A stretch of DNA of 49,225 bases from Pleurotus ostreatus/Saccharomyces cerevisiae fusant (lineage: Eukaryota; Opisthokonta), in the NCBI GenBank assembly GCA_024196135.1, contig JAMQCK010000152.1, positions 1-49,225 on the forward strand, written 5' to 3'. The position numbers and the translations under genes were made by a program. The notes beneath the pieces were generated by a model that saw only the letters and a list, made by a program, of their open reading frames with translations, made no database searches and was not told where the DNA came from. Positions 1-10,390 of the stretch are shown here, piece after piece (within the stretch, counting starts at the first letter, position 1; every line of letters starts with the position of its first letter).

Positions 1-609
1 GGGTCGCCCGCGGAGCTCGCCGCGCTTTCAGCGTTCTTGTCTGCGGAGCCGGCGGGCAAATGGCTGCAGGGCACGTCGCCCTTGGCGGCGGCGATCCCGA
101 CGAACGCGTCCGTGAAGCCGGTGTTCCTGCCTTACTCCGACGCGACGTTGGTGGGTCTGCTCGTGCAGGGTGAGACGGCGGAGGCGGTGAAGACCGCAGG
201 CACGGCTGCAGTTTCTGCGCTCAAGAGCGCTGGCTCTGCCAAGGCCAGCGACCTCACCAAGGCCATCGCGAAGGCCAAGTTTGCTGCTGCCAACGCTCTG
301 GAGACGCGCGACGGCCTCGTCTCGGTCCTCGGGTCCAAGGTGTGTACGGCGATGTCGTCGACGAATTTGGTCTCACTGTACGCCATTAGGTCCTCGCTGG
401 CTCTGATGCGTCACTGCAAGCCGCCTTGTCGTCCCTCGATAAGCTCTCCGCTGACGGTCTCAACAAAGTAAGCTCTCTTCCATCCCATTGCCGGACCGTT
501 TACTAATGCACTTCTGCAGACCGCGACAAGCTTGCTCAAGAGCAAGCCGACGTACGTTGCCGTTGGTGACATTGCCGCTCTTCCTTTCGCCGACGAGTTA
601 GGGCTTTAA
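1..609 (+). CDS. QCR2: Cytochrome bc1 complex core subunit 2, C-terminal part (partial at window start)
   Basis: Mitochondrial inner-membrane complex III core protein of the M16 peptidase-like fold. It is non-catalytic and needed for assembly of the bc1 complex. The frame is open from base 1 and the 5' end lies outside the window. Exons read as <1-339, 390-467 and 520-609. The introns are 50 and 52 nt, GT-AG, with a TACTAAT-like branch site before the last exon. The alanine-rich stretch with KAKFAAANALETRDGLVSVL, the segment LDKLSADGLNK and the C-terminus KPTYVAVGDIAALPFADELG are typical of fungal core protein 2. The stop is TAA at 607-609. Identification is from remembered family pattern, and the splice junctions keep the frame at both introns. 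Confidence 0.85.
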
Positions 610-788
610 TGTGGGGTCCAGAGGATAATTCATAGATGAAGTAGTAGCTATCTACTCGTCTGCAATGGCCCGCAAGGGCATTCTTCAGTCAGGATTTGGT
701 GCGGGCAAAGCAATCAGCGGCACTTTTGAGGATGCTGCCATACTCTCCAGGTATGATTGTTGGTGCAAGTCTGTATGTGGGGCAGGTA
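610..788. other. QCR2 downstream spacer
   Basis: Short 3' flank of QCR2. A small open frame starts at 665, but it has no recognisable protein pattern and runs into the MITE terminus. I see no gene. Confidence 0.5.
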
Positions 789-790
789 TA

Positions 791-1642
791 CTCCCCCCCA
801 CCAAAAAAACTCGCCGGTCCGACCTTGCCGATTTGACTTGCTGCAAGCCGCGTGCAGCGTCTAACCGCTCTGCAAGATATGCATATGTATACTACCCCTT
901 ACCATCTATGTTGCCCTGATAGATGAACGAGAATACCTGCTGAAATCTCAGAGAAAATGTGACTTGAGTTGGGTGACCTGCCGGCGAGCTTTCCCAAGAT
1001 GATCTATTGTGTCAAGCGGGCGCCTTCGCATCTCGGCTTCGATGTATGAGTAAGAGGGAATAGTATAGATTAGGACCACATGGTTTTCATAATCTCATTG
1101 AGTGGCATAGTTGTGCAAAAGCGAGTTACTTGAAAACCACCATTCATCATCTCAGTGGCTGTTATCAGTGGTCTTCTGGGCTGCTGCTTGCACATATATG
1201 TATGCAGGGTCTATATGTGTCTGTGTGCGTCAATGCTTTCCCGAAGCGGAGGAAATTGGCTGGGAATGGTTATCACGCTTGCCCAAGGTGGCCTTCTTTC
1301 TTTTCAAAAATTCATTCCATTGAAGGAAACATGGTACCTGGTCCGCGAGCACAGCTGATTCAATAGCAGGGTATGCCTGGTATCGTATGTCGGGCTTGGC
1401 GGAGATCAGTCTGTTGATACTCGAGCCGCAGCGCGCCGGCAACACCCGAAGTCCAACCGTGAGAAATCATGTCAGCATGTGTTGTCACGTGCACCAAAGC
1501 TCTCGCCCTCCACTACGCCGGGTTACTTAGAAGGTTGCCTATACACAGGCCAGAATACTTTTATCTGAGCACTCACTGTACAGGAGAAAACAAGGAACTT
1601 TTGATCAACTCCGGACCGGCGAGTTTTTTTGGTGGGGGGGAG
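791..1642. mobile_element. 852-bp MITE with 31-bp perfect terminal inverted repeats and TA flanks
   Basis: Bases 791-821 are the exact reverse complement of 1612-1642 (CT, seven C, ACC, seven A, CTCGCCGGTCCG). Both ends are flanked by TA (789-790 and 1643-1644), the target duplication of Tc1/mariner-type elements. The outermost CTCCC resembles the Stowaway class of MITEs. No transposase-like reading frame is found inside, so the element looks non-autonomous. Perfect identity of the two repeats suggests a fairly recent insertion, close to the 3' end of QCR2. The superfamily assignment is inferred from TA and CTCCC only. Confidence 0.8.
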
Positions 1643-1644
1643 TA

Positions 1645-2405
1645 TGCACTTGCAACCACCACCCTCCTTGATGAACTGATGATCAGCTTTTTCGTCTGTG
1701 TTGTTGTGCCCCAACCATGAAAGTAGTGTGCTTGTGTGTAATGATGGGGAGGGGGGAGTCAAATATGGCACACATTGGGGGCTGCAGAGATCATGGTGAA
1801 GACTGGTGGTTGAGGATAAGATGTGTGCACTCAGAGCTCAGGCTACGGTCCGGCGCCTGTACCTTGACTGTGCTCTGAATCTAGGCCTTGCAAGGGCCTT
1901 CACTCCAACATTACCAAAAACCCACCACAGCCAAGCTGCTTGAGACCACTGCATGCGGGGAAGCGCGCCTAGCAGCTTACCTGGTGGTAAGGAGCTTGAT
2001 ATGAGGCATATGCAGAGGTAGGTATAGACCTGTTATTCTGGAGGGCAGAGAGGGCCTCCTTATATATGTACAGAGATGTAGGTAGCATGTGATAATGCAG
2101 TGGATAGGTAAACAATAAACATATGATGTTGTACGTGTGTGTTACGTGCAGCGTGCACGCAACATCCTTTCCAGCGCACCATTCCTCATTCCTCTAGTTT
2201 CTGGTTTGTCTCTGAGTTTCCTATATATCCTATGGATTCCGCTATGTTCCGCTTTCCCAAGTTTCCAGTGCGCTTCATGTCTTACAATATTCCCTTCATG
2301 AATCCCGCTTCCCTTCTGCTCCTTCATTACGACTCTTATGTCACCATCCCTGTCCTCCCCTGCACTTACGGTTTGCTTCTGTGTTTCCATGTGCTTAGGG
2401 AGTAG
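1645..2405. other. Intergenic, no gene seen
   Basis: AT-richer spacer between the MITE and the hAT remnant. Short open frames on both strands have no protein-like composition. No repeat or RNA gene was recognised. Confidence 0.4.
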
Positions 2406-2546
2406 CAGGGGTGCAACCCCGGGTGGGCTGATACATACCCGCACCCCACCCTGACAGGGTTTGCTACCCCAAAGATGGGGTCGGGTATTGTGGGGTTGCA
2501 TTAGGGTCTGGGGTGTACCCCAGGGTTCAACACCCCATGCACGCGC
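2406..2546. repeat. GGGGT/ACCCC-rich block, possible hAT terminus
   Basis: Begins CAGGGGTGCAACCCC and carries repeated ACCC/GGGT words in both orientations, including ACCCGCACCCC. It lies about 120-260 bp beyond the hAT transposase stop. hAT elements commonly begin with CAG and carry subterminal repeats, so this could be one end of the element. No matching inverted end or 8-bp target duplication was found on the other side, so this remains a guess. Confidence 0.3.
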
Positions 2547-2667
2547 ACAGCTATCATTCGCTACACATATGATACCAGAGTGTATATAGTAAGCTATACA
2601 AAGATTAGAACTAACTGCAACAGTGGCAAATACAATCCCAGCCCTTTGCAAGTGAAGGCTCATCCCC

Positions 2668-5600
2668 TCAAATCTCATCCTCCCAAGATACTGTGAGAAC
2701 ATCCTCGGTCTTGACAAGGCCATGCTCGTACCAAGAGTTGAGGCACAGCAGGGCACACGTTGTCTGAACAGACATGCGGCTGCACACATGAGACAGAATT
2801 AAGCTCCCCTTACTGAACAGACGTTCCACCGCAACCGACGTAGCTGTGATCGAGATGAGTTGACGAAACATCCCCAAGAGTGTCACACACCAGGTATCGA
2901 GTGGTAGTCTAATGCCATGCGAGAAAGGCGAGGATAGAGTGCGCGGCAATCAAACCACCACTTGAGAACATCATTTGTGCTTTCAAGGTCGGACAGGAGG
3001 TAGCGCTCCAGCTCGTTCTGGATGTTATCAGAAGTGGATGCAAGGAGCGACCAACGGATAGGGAGGTTGCGGAGAGCAGGAGCATTGGTGGTAGATGATC
3101 AAATAACAACCCAGAGGTTGAATGGCAGCAGCAAGGGGGGAAGCAAGCAGGCAGGCCCGGTACAAAGCCCCGGGCAGGGCCTCAAGAGCCCTCAGCACGA
3201 TGGCTGGGGCCTGGCGGCCCAGCGGCAACACCGAGACACAGACACAAACTGAAGGCAACAACGCACGGACTGAAGAGTGTATAGTGTAACTACTCGGTAT
3301 ATAAAGCGTGAGCGCATGACATGACCGAGTGACTGCTAGAGTCGAGCTGTACCTAATACCTACAACTCGTGACAGATGTTAGCAGTCTTGATTTCCGCAT
3401 TGGCTTCTAGATGGTCAAAGATATTGTCAGCATCAGAGCCCTTGCAGTAGAGGTAAGCGAAGAGAACAGAAAACAAAACACGTACGCACCGAAAGGGAGT
3501 CATCTTTTTCTCCATCCAACGAGTCAGGTGATGATATGTCGTGCGCCATGTACTTCTTGTCAAAAACTTTGCGGGTGATATTCTCGGCCGCGGTGATTCA
3601 GTCGTCCTTCCAGCCTGCCTTGCAGAAATAGTCGAGCTTGTACCAAGGGTGCAGAACTAGAGGGTGATGTTAATCCGGAAACCAGGTGGGACGAATGGAT
3701 AATGCACCCATAGCAATCCTATACATCTCTGATGCGTCGGTCAGGGAGTAGTAGCGGTTAAGAGTCGCTTTAGCAAGGTTTGCAGCTGCACGAATGGCGG
3801 GCTTGAGTTCCTCGTTCACGCAGAAGGTGGAGAGCTCGCAATTGAGGCGGTCTATGGCCGGAATGATGCTCGCCAAGTTGGGGGTTGCATCGCGGGAGAA
3901 GTATAGAGTTGCCTGCTCGAGAGGCTGCACCAGCTGTGAGCATGCATGTGGAGAAGGACATGGAGGTGGTAGACGAAGGCATGGTTTGGCGATGGTGATA
4001 GGTGCCGATGCGTGGAAATGATGCTGATGTAAGCAGACTCGCCTTCAGAACCTGCTGCAACTGTTTTGCGCAATGCCACTTCTGCGCCGTCAACCCGAAT
4101 GCCTCCAAGTCGTTTTCCTTGTCAGCAAGGAAGGCCTTGAGCGGCTTGATGTGGTCAACACAATAATCTGCCATATTGTGAGTAGAATTCCATCGCGTCG
4201 AGACATCGCGAGGAATTAAGCTGTCAGGCAGACCATGCGCCTTCAAGCAGGCAAGCCAAGCGGGCAGGAACTTTGTGGTCAAGTTGATGACCTTGAAGGC
4301 GAGCTTTCGGAGCTACTAGAGGGTTAGGGAGATTGAGGTGCTTACATGAATATGTACCTTCAAGAGCATGAACTTAACAGGACAGCAGGTCACGTGCAAT
4401 TGCACCTTCTCGTCCTCCGACATGCTCTCTATCGCATCAATCTCAACATCAACATCCCCCTCAAGCGTCTGCCCATCCTCCTTGTCCGCCATTTTGCTTT
4501 CCTCAAGCTCCAGATTACACGCGAGCTCGCGGAGATCTGCCTCATTGGGCGCCCAGTCCTCCTCCTCCTCCTCAACCTCAGTCCTATCCTTTCTCTTCTT
4601 CTTCTTCACGTCAAATGGACTCAGGAAGCTACGCGACACAAGATTCACTATATGAAGGAAGCAACGTACGTGGTTCCACCTGTCCTAGCTGTCAAGGAGC
4701 TCAGCAAGGGCAGCAACAAGGGCGTCATTGTTCATTGCATTGTCGCCGGTGATGCTGAGAGTCTGTGTCGGAGGATTAACAAAGGTGCGTACATATTGCA
4801 CTCAGGCCATACCTTATGCTCAATGCCAAAGTCTTCCAGCATCTCCGTGAAGGCCGCTGCAAGATTGATGCCACTATGCGACTGCCCCGACAGGTGAGCT
4901 TCATAGAGTAACAATACACATCGAGCTCACCCGTGGAACCTCTACGATGTCGAGCACAAACGTCATCATTGACCCATTGTGCTCGAGCGTTACAGTCGTT
5001 CCCATGTATGCCTTGTGGTTCAGTGCCGTCCAGCAGTCAGTGACGAAGGCCAACTTGCCGCCATGCTCCTGTACGTGCATCAGTTACACCCCCAATATTG
5101 ACTTGATTTGCTTACCCGCAGGAACTTGCTGATGCGGCCCTTCGACTTCACGGACCGTTCTTCATGTCCCGCAAGACTGTTGACCGGGAGGGGATGTAGT
5201 AGTCTGGCCGGCCTGTCTTCATCAAACGCTTGAAGCTGTCGTCGTCCACAATCGCAAAAGGACGGAAGCTCTCCGCCATCCACTGCACCAGCTCTGCCCT
5301 GCTCGATATCAATATCCCATGTCCTCACCAACGCAGTCATGTGCACACACCTTGTCTCCGTTCGCGTATGCTGACGTGTCAAGTACGTTATTTTGCCCTT
5401 CCCTTTCTGGTCAAAGGGTGTTGTCACCGTCGCGCGGGCCGCCTTAGCGGTGCCGTGATCGTGCGCAGCTGCAATGGTGTCCTCGCCCCAGCACGATGTT
5501 GTGTGGTGAGTTAAGTTGGATGTTGAGCTCTGATCTGATGTATCAAGGTAGCGGCGTATCTTCTTGGTGCACCCCTTGTTGTAGCATGTGAAGGTGTGTG

Positions 5601-5691
5601 CTAGCCGCGTCTTGCCGCTCTTTTCGACCCACTCAATGTCAGGTACAGGCTCAAAGAACGCGTAGATAGGCCCAGTCCACCGCTTCATCAT
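2668..5691 (-). pseudogene. hAT-family transposase, decayed and interrupted
   Basis: Cut-and-paste DNA transposase remnant, read 5' to 3' from 5691 down to the TGA at 2668-2670. The N-terminal piece has a BED-type zinc finger arrangement (CYNKGCTKKIRRYL, later H and C). It is followed by WMAESFRPFAIVDDDSF, the RNase H-like core pieces KLAFVTDCWTALNHKAYMGT, SITGDNAMNNDALV and RWNHVRCFLHIVNLV, an acidic linker, and the C-terminal dimerisation block ATSVAVERLFSKGSLILSH. Fragments lie in several frames. Some joins look like introns, but in-frame stops at 4685-4687 (TAG) and 3598-3600 (TGA, where family members usually have Trp), a frame break near 5178, and a solo LTR at 3026-3374 show it is inactive. 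Confidence 0.8.
3026..3374 (-). repeat. Solo LTR inserted in the hAT transposase
   Basis: Starts TATCAGAAGTGG and ends CTCGTGACA on the plus strand, matching in outline the LTR ends of the gag-only element at 20355-22376 (TTTCAAAAGTGG and CTCGTGACA). It shares a recognisable core (GAGACACAGACACA followed by a GGACTGAA word). It is flanked by a perfect 5-bp direct repeat GATGT (3021-3025 and 3375-3379). It is longer than the 216-bp LTRs at 20-22 kb, so it belongs to a related but distinct subfamily. Internal sequence is absent, consistent with LTR-LTR recombination. It interrupts the transposase reading frame. Confidence 0.75.
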
Positions 5692-5745
5692 ACGCTCTAT
5701 GCACCACGTGAGTGAGTTGCCATGCTGTTAACCGGACGCCCTAGG

Positions 5746-5917
5746 CCTGGAGAAGACGCGACGTAGCGATCTCAGCCGTCGCGCATATGAGTGTAGACGA
5801 CTGATATTACCTGGAGAAGACGCGACGTAGCGATCTGCTCCAGGTCAGAGATATGTAGTACACAGTATGGAATATCGACTCACCTCAGCCGTCGCGCATA
5901 TGAGTGTAGACGACTGA
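5746..5917 (-). repeat. Tandem leader duplication, one copy with and one without a 49-nt intron-like insert
   Basis: Copy 1 (5746-5804, 59 bp) and copy 2 (5810-5917, 108 bp) share the same 5' and 3' blocks. Copy 2 has 49 extra bases in the middle. On the minus strand, the strand of the hAT transposase, that insert starts GTGAGT, contains CTGAC and ends GAGCAG, so it is a canonical GT-AG intron. Copy 1 reads as the exact spliced form. The repeats lie just upstream of the transposase start and just downstream of a TATATA word, so they probably form its 5' leader. Confidence 0.75.
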
Positions 5918-5940
5918 GGAGAGCGAGACGCGGAAAGTCA

Positions 5941-5950
5941 ATATATACGC
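5941..5950 (-). promoter_or_regulatory. TATA-like box upstream of hAT transposase leader
   Basis: On the minus strand the sequence reads GCGTATATATTGAC, about 25-35 bp before the repeated leader and about 250 bp before the transposase ATG at 5691. Position and orientation fit a core promoter of the former transposon. Confidence 0.35.
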
Positions 5951-6702
5951 GGATCGCGATCACGTGCCCATGACGGCGGCAGATGACCAGAACCTAGCCA
6001 CTCCAGCTAACACATGCTATAAGGAGAGCATGCTACTCACGAAGCTGCACCTCAGGGTCCTCAGGATGAGCGTCATCGCCACCCTCTTCTTCTTCCTCGT
6101 TGTTGCTCTCATCAAGCTCAATAATTACGAGACCTGCTTGTCAGGTTCCGTTTTAGTGTGGTGAAAGTGTCCACTTGATGGTATCAGAGCTCTTACCCCA
6201 TTGGGAACTTGCCGCCTCTTCGCCTGCTTAATGTTCACTTTGGGCTTCAGGAAAAATCATGGATTTTCCTTGACTTGCGTGCTATCATCTTGGAAAAAAT
6301 TGTGTGCCATTTGGATCAAACACTTGCTGAATACCACCTTCTTCTTCACGTGGCAAGTTGGTCTAAGCAACTGCACAGCCCCAAAACTCGACACGCTCTT
6401 AAATTGCTTGTAACTCATCGCTCAAATTTTCCCCTGTGTTCATTTTCAGTATTCTTGCGTCAGATCTTTGAATCTCTGCATCCCTCAATTTTTGTAAGGA
6501 TTCCTTTTCTCTTGCGTCTTGTATGCTCTCGTCTTTACCTTTGGATACCGGCCCGATGAGTCATTTCGATTCACCAGCCCCATCTCGTTTTGTACTTACC
6601 TCCGGGACCCGATCAACCTCGTCTTGTTTTGTACTTATTGCCGAGGCCCCGATCGCAGCCAGCGTCATCGCAACCGCCCGCACCAGAACAGCTGATGCTG
6701 TA
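5951..6702. other. Unassigned spacer with a tRNA-primer-like motif
   Basis: Contains TGGTATCAGAGC at 6179-6190, the sequence used as initiator tRNA-Met primer-binding site by many plant LTR elements. An imperfect duplication of a CTCGTTTTGTACTTA-type word follows near 6577-6650. No LTR pair or retroelement protein could be tied to it. Open frames at 6209-6559 and 6523-6708 have no recognisable domain. It may be the left remnant of a retroelement into which the foldback element inserted. Confidence 0.3.
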
Positions 6703-6703
6703 A

Positions 6704-6721
6704 GGTAGATTTAAATCTACC
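6704..6721. repeat. Palindromic left tip of foldback element
   Basis: GGTAGATTTAAATCTACC, a perfect 18-bp palindrome one base inside the left element end. Confidence 0.8.
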
Positions 6722-9700
6722 CCGACAATTTACGTATCGTCGATTGAAATCTTTCACGACGTCAAATCGGCCCGAGTCCCGCACCTGGGCAGCCCGACGC
6801 AGGCGCCGGGACGTGCCCTAATAGGGCTCTGGGGCCGTGATGTGCCCCGCGCGTGGCCGCCGCGGCGCGGGAACGTCACGCGCGCGCACCCCAGACGCGT
6901 CGGGGACGCGCCGCGTGCTGCCGCCGCCGCCGCCGCGCGTCGTAGCGAGCGCGAAATGTATCTAAAAGATGTATATAATAGCTATATACTACATACTAAG
7001 GGGGATGGCTAGAAAGAATGAAAAAAGAGGGGAAAAGCGTGAGCGAAAATTTTCGCTCGCGCGCGACGCGCTCCCGCGGCTTGCACAGCGCGCGAGAGCG
7101 CAGGAAGATGGGAGGGAAATGGAGGGGGATATCTCCCAGGCTACGTTCACCCTTTCGTGTCGAAAGACGCGTCCGCGGTGGCCACGTAGCGAGTGGGATG
7201 AGAGGGGGTGATAGGCTATGCACGAGCCCTCCCTCGCGAGCAGCGCGTCCCGGACGCGCTCAAACGCGCCTGGGCGATGCCCAACGCGGTGCTAGGTCTT
7301 GCGCGACACTGTTAGGGGATGGCGCGGCTGGGAGGGGAAGGGGAGATGGCTAGGAGGGTGGTTGTGGCGAGCGCGAAGCGTGTGCTGGCCTGCGGCAAGA
7401 CGTGTGAGGCTCGCTCATGACGCATAGCAGCGTCATGAGCAGAGCCTGCACCCCTCTGTGAAGTGTGCGAGGGTTGGGGGCGGGGACAGACGAGGGAGGA
7501 GGAGAGGGGTGCAGCACATGCGGCTGCTTGTCGCGTGTGCCCTCACGCCGTCCACCGTGCTCGAGAATGGAGATTAGAAAAGAAACGTAGAATAGGGTTT
7601 GTTCACGCACCTTTTCCCCCTCCTCGCGCGCCGCAGTATTGCGGCGTCGTTCGAATTTGCCCGCGCGCGGCGTAATTTTGACAAATTGCTGGGATTTTCT
7701 TGATCTTGGGGGCGCGTGGTTTTGGGCATGGAATGCGAGGGGTTGGGGAGAGGGAGCAGCGCGGGAGAGCGTGGCGAGGCGGGCGGTGGCGGGCGAAGGC
7801 AGGGGCAGCCGTCGTGAGCGCACGCAACGTTGTTCCTCGGGACCGTATCCGTTGTTCTTCGGGACCACGCGGAGGCCGGACCGAGCACCCGAGGGTCCTT
7901 ATCGTTGCCTTGAATGCCCTCGGAAAGAGGCCGAAGGGGACTTAGGGCCCTGGAAAGCTTTGAGAGCAAGAGTTAGAGTACTATAGAACACATATAACAA
8001 ATTACAACAGAGGGGGGTATCAGGAAGCACTCGAAATCTCGCAAATATCTGCAATTCAAGCACTCAAGAGCACTTTATCTGACCTGGTACTGAATACAGG
8101 CCACTCCCTACACCTTTTCTTACATGATATCGTAGTATTACTCTAATTCTACACATCTCAATTTGTCTCAGAGAGATCGATGGCAAAACGAACGTTGGGG
8201 ATGCGATGCAATGCCGGAAGACAGCCCTTGAAAGGAGATCAATCGGTGCTTGACGTACCCTTCATGTCGAAGTCAATCCCAGGTCCATAACGTAGTCCAA
8301 ACTTTGTCAAATTTTCAGGAGCGCTACTATACTATATTTACTAATATCTTCTGCTCATAGCGCACTCTCAAATTGCCCTCGGCCTGAATCCGAGGCCCTC
8401 AAAGGCAACGACGCCACCACGGGGAAGACGGGCCGGACTTCCGGACCGATCATCTGATGCGTTCACGACGCGCGTTCCTCATCCTCAACCACCACCACGT
8501 CGCCCTCGTTGTCGCCCCCGCGCCCCCCCGTCACCCTCGCCCCCTCCCCCTCCTTCTTACCACCTCGAAAAAGCTGCCACCAAGACGCTCACCCGCAATC
8601 GCGTCCCACAGACCGACAAGACACGGCGATGGCAACGGCCACGAGCCGAATGAGGAGGGGGTTTCAGGTGCGTGAACGCGCCTCTCACTTAATATTGTTA
8701 CTCACTGCTATATTCTTGCGGCGCGGAGGGCGGAGAGGGCGCAGGAACAGGAGCAGGACGATGCGGAGGAAGTGGGGCGAACATCGCCTCACGTCCCCGT
8801 TATATTCGCCCTCAGACTCCGTCTGAGGGCGCGAGGGTCTCGCTTATGGCGCTTAACGTGTCATAAGCGAGTTCTTGATAGCCCTAGGGCTGTCGCCCCC
8901 CCACCCACGCCCCACCCATCCCCATCAGTGGGGGTGGTGGGCAGCACTCACCCTCCCCTACCCCATCCTCTCGCCCTCCCCTGTGGTCGTGGAAAATCAT
9001 CGCAAGGTGATTTTTCGCGTAGCGGGAGATGTCTTCCACACAGCCGGGTGACCACCTCGGTGCGCCGTGCACGCCGCCAGCCACAGCTGGCGCGCGCAGC
9101 GTGCGGAGCCGTCACTTGCCGCGCGTCCGGTACCCCTTGCCCACCCCCCTCCCTCCCAGGCTGTTTTTCGACGCGAGGGGTGGGGCACTGGGGCCGCGTC
9201 TGCCCGCGCCCGTGCGCGCGCACCTCAACGACGCGCAGGGCAGCCGAGGAAGCGCAGTTGCGCAGATCGCCCTCCCCCTCCCCCTCCCCTCACCTTGCTA
9301 CGTGCTCACCACGGACGCGTCTTTCGACGCGAAAGGGTGCACGTAGCTTGGGGGGATGTCCCCCTCCCCTATCCTACCATCTTCCTGCGCTCTCGCGCGC
9401 TGTGCAAGCCGCGGGAGCGCGTCGCGCGCGAGCGAAAATGTTCGCTCACGCTTTCCCCCCTTTTTTCGCTTTTTCTAGCCCTCCCCCTTCTCATATGTAG
9501 TATATAGCTTCTATATACACCCTTTACATACATTTACGCGCTTGCTGCGACGCGCGGCGGCGGCGGTGGCAGCACGCGGCACGTCCCCGACGCGTTCGGG
9601 CGCGCGCACGTGACGTTCCCGCGCCGCGGCGGCCACGCGCGAGGCGCATCACGGCCCCGGAGCCCTATTAGGGCACATTCCGGCGTCCGCGGCTGGCTGC

Positions 9701-9767
9701 CCGGGCACGGGACTTGGGCCGTTTCGACGTCGCGAAAAATTACAATCGACGATACGTAAGTTGTCGG

Positions 9768-9785
9768 GGTGGATTTAAATCCACC
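9768..9785. repeat. Palindromic right tip of foldback element
   Basis: GGTGGATTTAAATCCACC, a perfect 18-bp palindrome one base inside the right end. It differs from the left tip at two symmetric positions, so the palindrome is kept. Confidence 0.8.
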
Positions 9786-9788
9786 TTA

Positions 9789-10079
9789 CTGCAAAAGGTG
9801 ACCAGAAATTGGTGCAGGCGCAAGATTCGTTCTCGCCGGTGCACCGAGGCAACGCGATGGCCACTTACCAACTATTGGACACGTTGACGATGGCCCCGAG
9901 CTCATCACCATGCGATCGCGCCACCAATCTGCGCATCGGCGGCACGCGGCGCAGCGTTCTCGCGCTCTTATTGTCCGCCTCGTCGCAATGGAGACCCGGA
10001 CGCGCTCACCTGCGTGTTCTTGAGGTTGCTCAAGGCGACGTCAGGGGGGGTGCTGAAGCAGATGGGAGTCGGGCCTCAA
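9789..10079. other. Spacer between foldback element and solo LTR
   Basis: No recognisable gene. An open frame from 9809 shows no known domain. The sequence may continue whatever was interrupted at 6702, but joining the two sides did not give a convincing protein. Confidence 0.35.
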
Positions 10080-10390
10080 TGTATTGGAGTTGGTGTCTAC
10101 GCGCTCTCTAGTGCCTATGGTATTTTTCTGTGATTTTATGGACTTTTTCCCGGTACTGTACGCTTACCTACAGTCCTACTTGTGCGCTCACGCCTTACTG
10201 CCGAGCGCCACGCTATTTCTCGGCATTTTCCGGAGCCTCCTGCCTAGAGCGGCACATCCGAGTCTTTTCTCTTCCTGACTCGTTTGCTGTTGCTCTAGGT
10301 GCGTGGTTATGCGTTCTGTACTGCTGAATATAATTCTGACTCGTTTGCTGTCGCTCTAGTGTGATTACTGGCTCGATTCTACCTCGGACA
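10080..10390 (+). repeat. Solo LTR of the copia-1 family, opposite orientation
   Basis: Begins TGTATTGG and ends CTCGGACA, about 311 bp. It is clearly homologous to the LTRs at 10743-11046 and 16288-16596 (TGTTGG...CTCGGACA) but lies in the opposite orientation. The flanking five bases (CTCAA and AGCGG) do not match, so the insertion has been rearranged or is old. Confidence 0.8.

Larger units (their letters stand above)
6703..9786. mobile_element. 3.1-kb foldback element with long diverged inverted arms
   Basis: The first ~500 bp (6703 to about 7200) is the reverse complement of the last ~500 bp (about 9290 to 9786), at roughly 85-90 percent by eye. Weaker inverted similarity continues inward to about 7960 and 8370, including matched hairpins and a TTCACGCACCT word on each arm. 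A ~370-bp, less GC-rich centre lies between. TA flanks both ends (6701-6702 and 9787-9788). Each tip is a perfect 18-bp palindrome around ATTTAAAT. The arms are very GC-rich with many internal palindromes, such as the GAGCGAAAA block near 7041. No transposase frame is evident, so it is probably non-autonomous or uses an unknown mechanism. Confidence 0.8.

Noticed and set aside
2142..2789. 215-aa minus frame next to the hAT C-terminus
   Set aside because: Out of frame with the recognised dimerisation domain and spans the GGGGT-rich block; probably spurious.
2406..5950. Complete hAT element with paired inverted ends
   Set aside because: Only one possible CAG-type end was seen; no matching end or 8-bp duplication beyond the promoter side.
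7018..9507. Many long overlapping open frames on both strands in the foldback element
   Set aside because: Arg/Pro/Ala-rich translations of GC-rich palindromic DNA, mirrored between arms; no domain, no consistent start.
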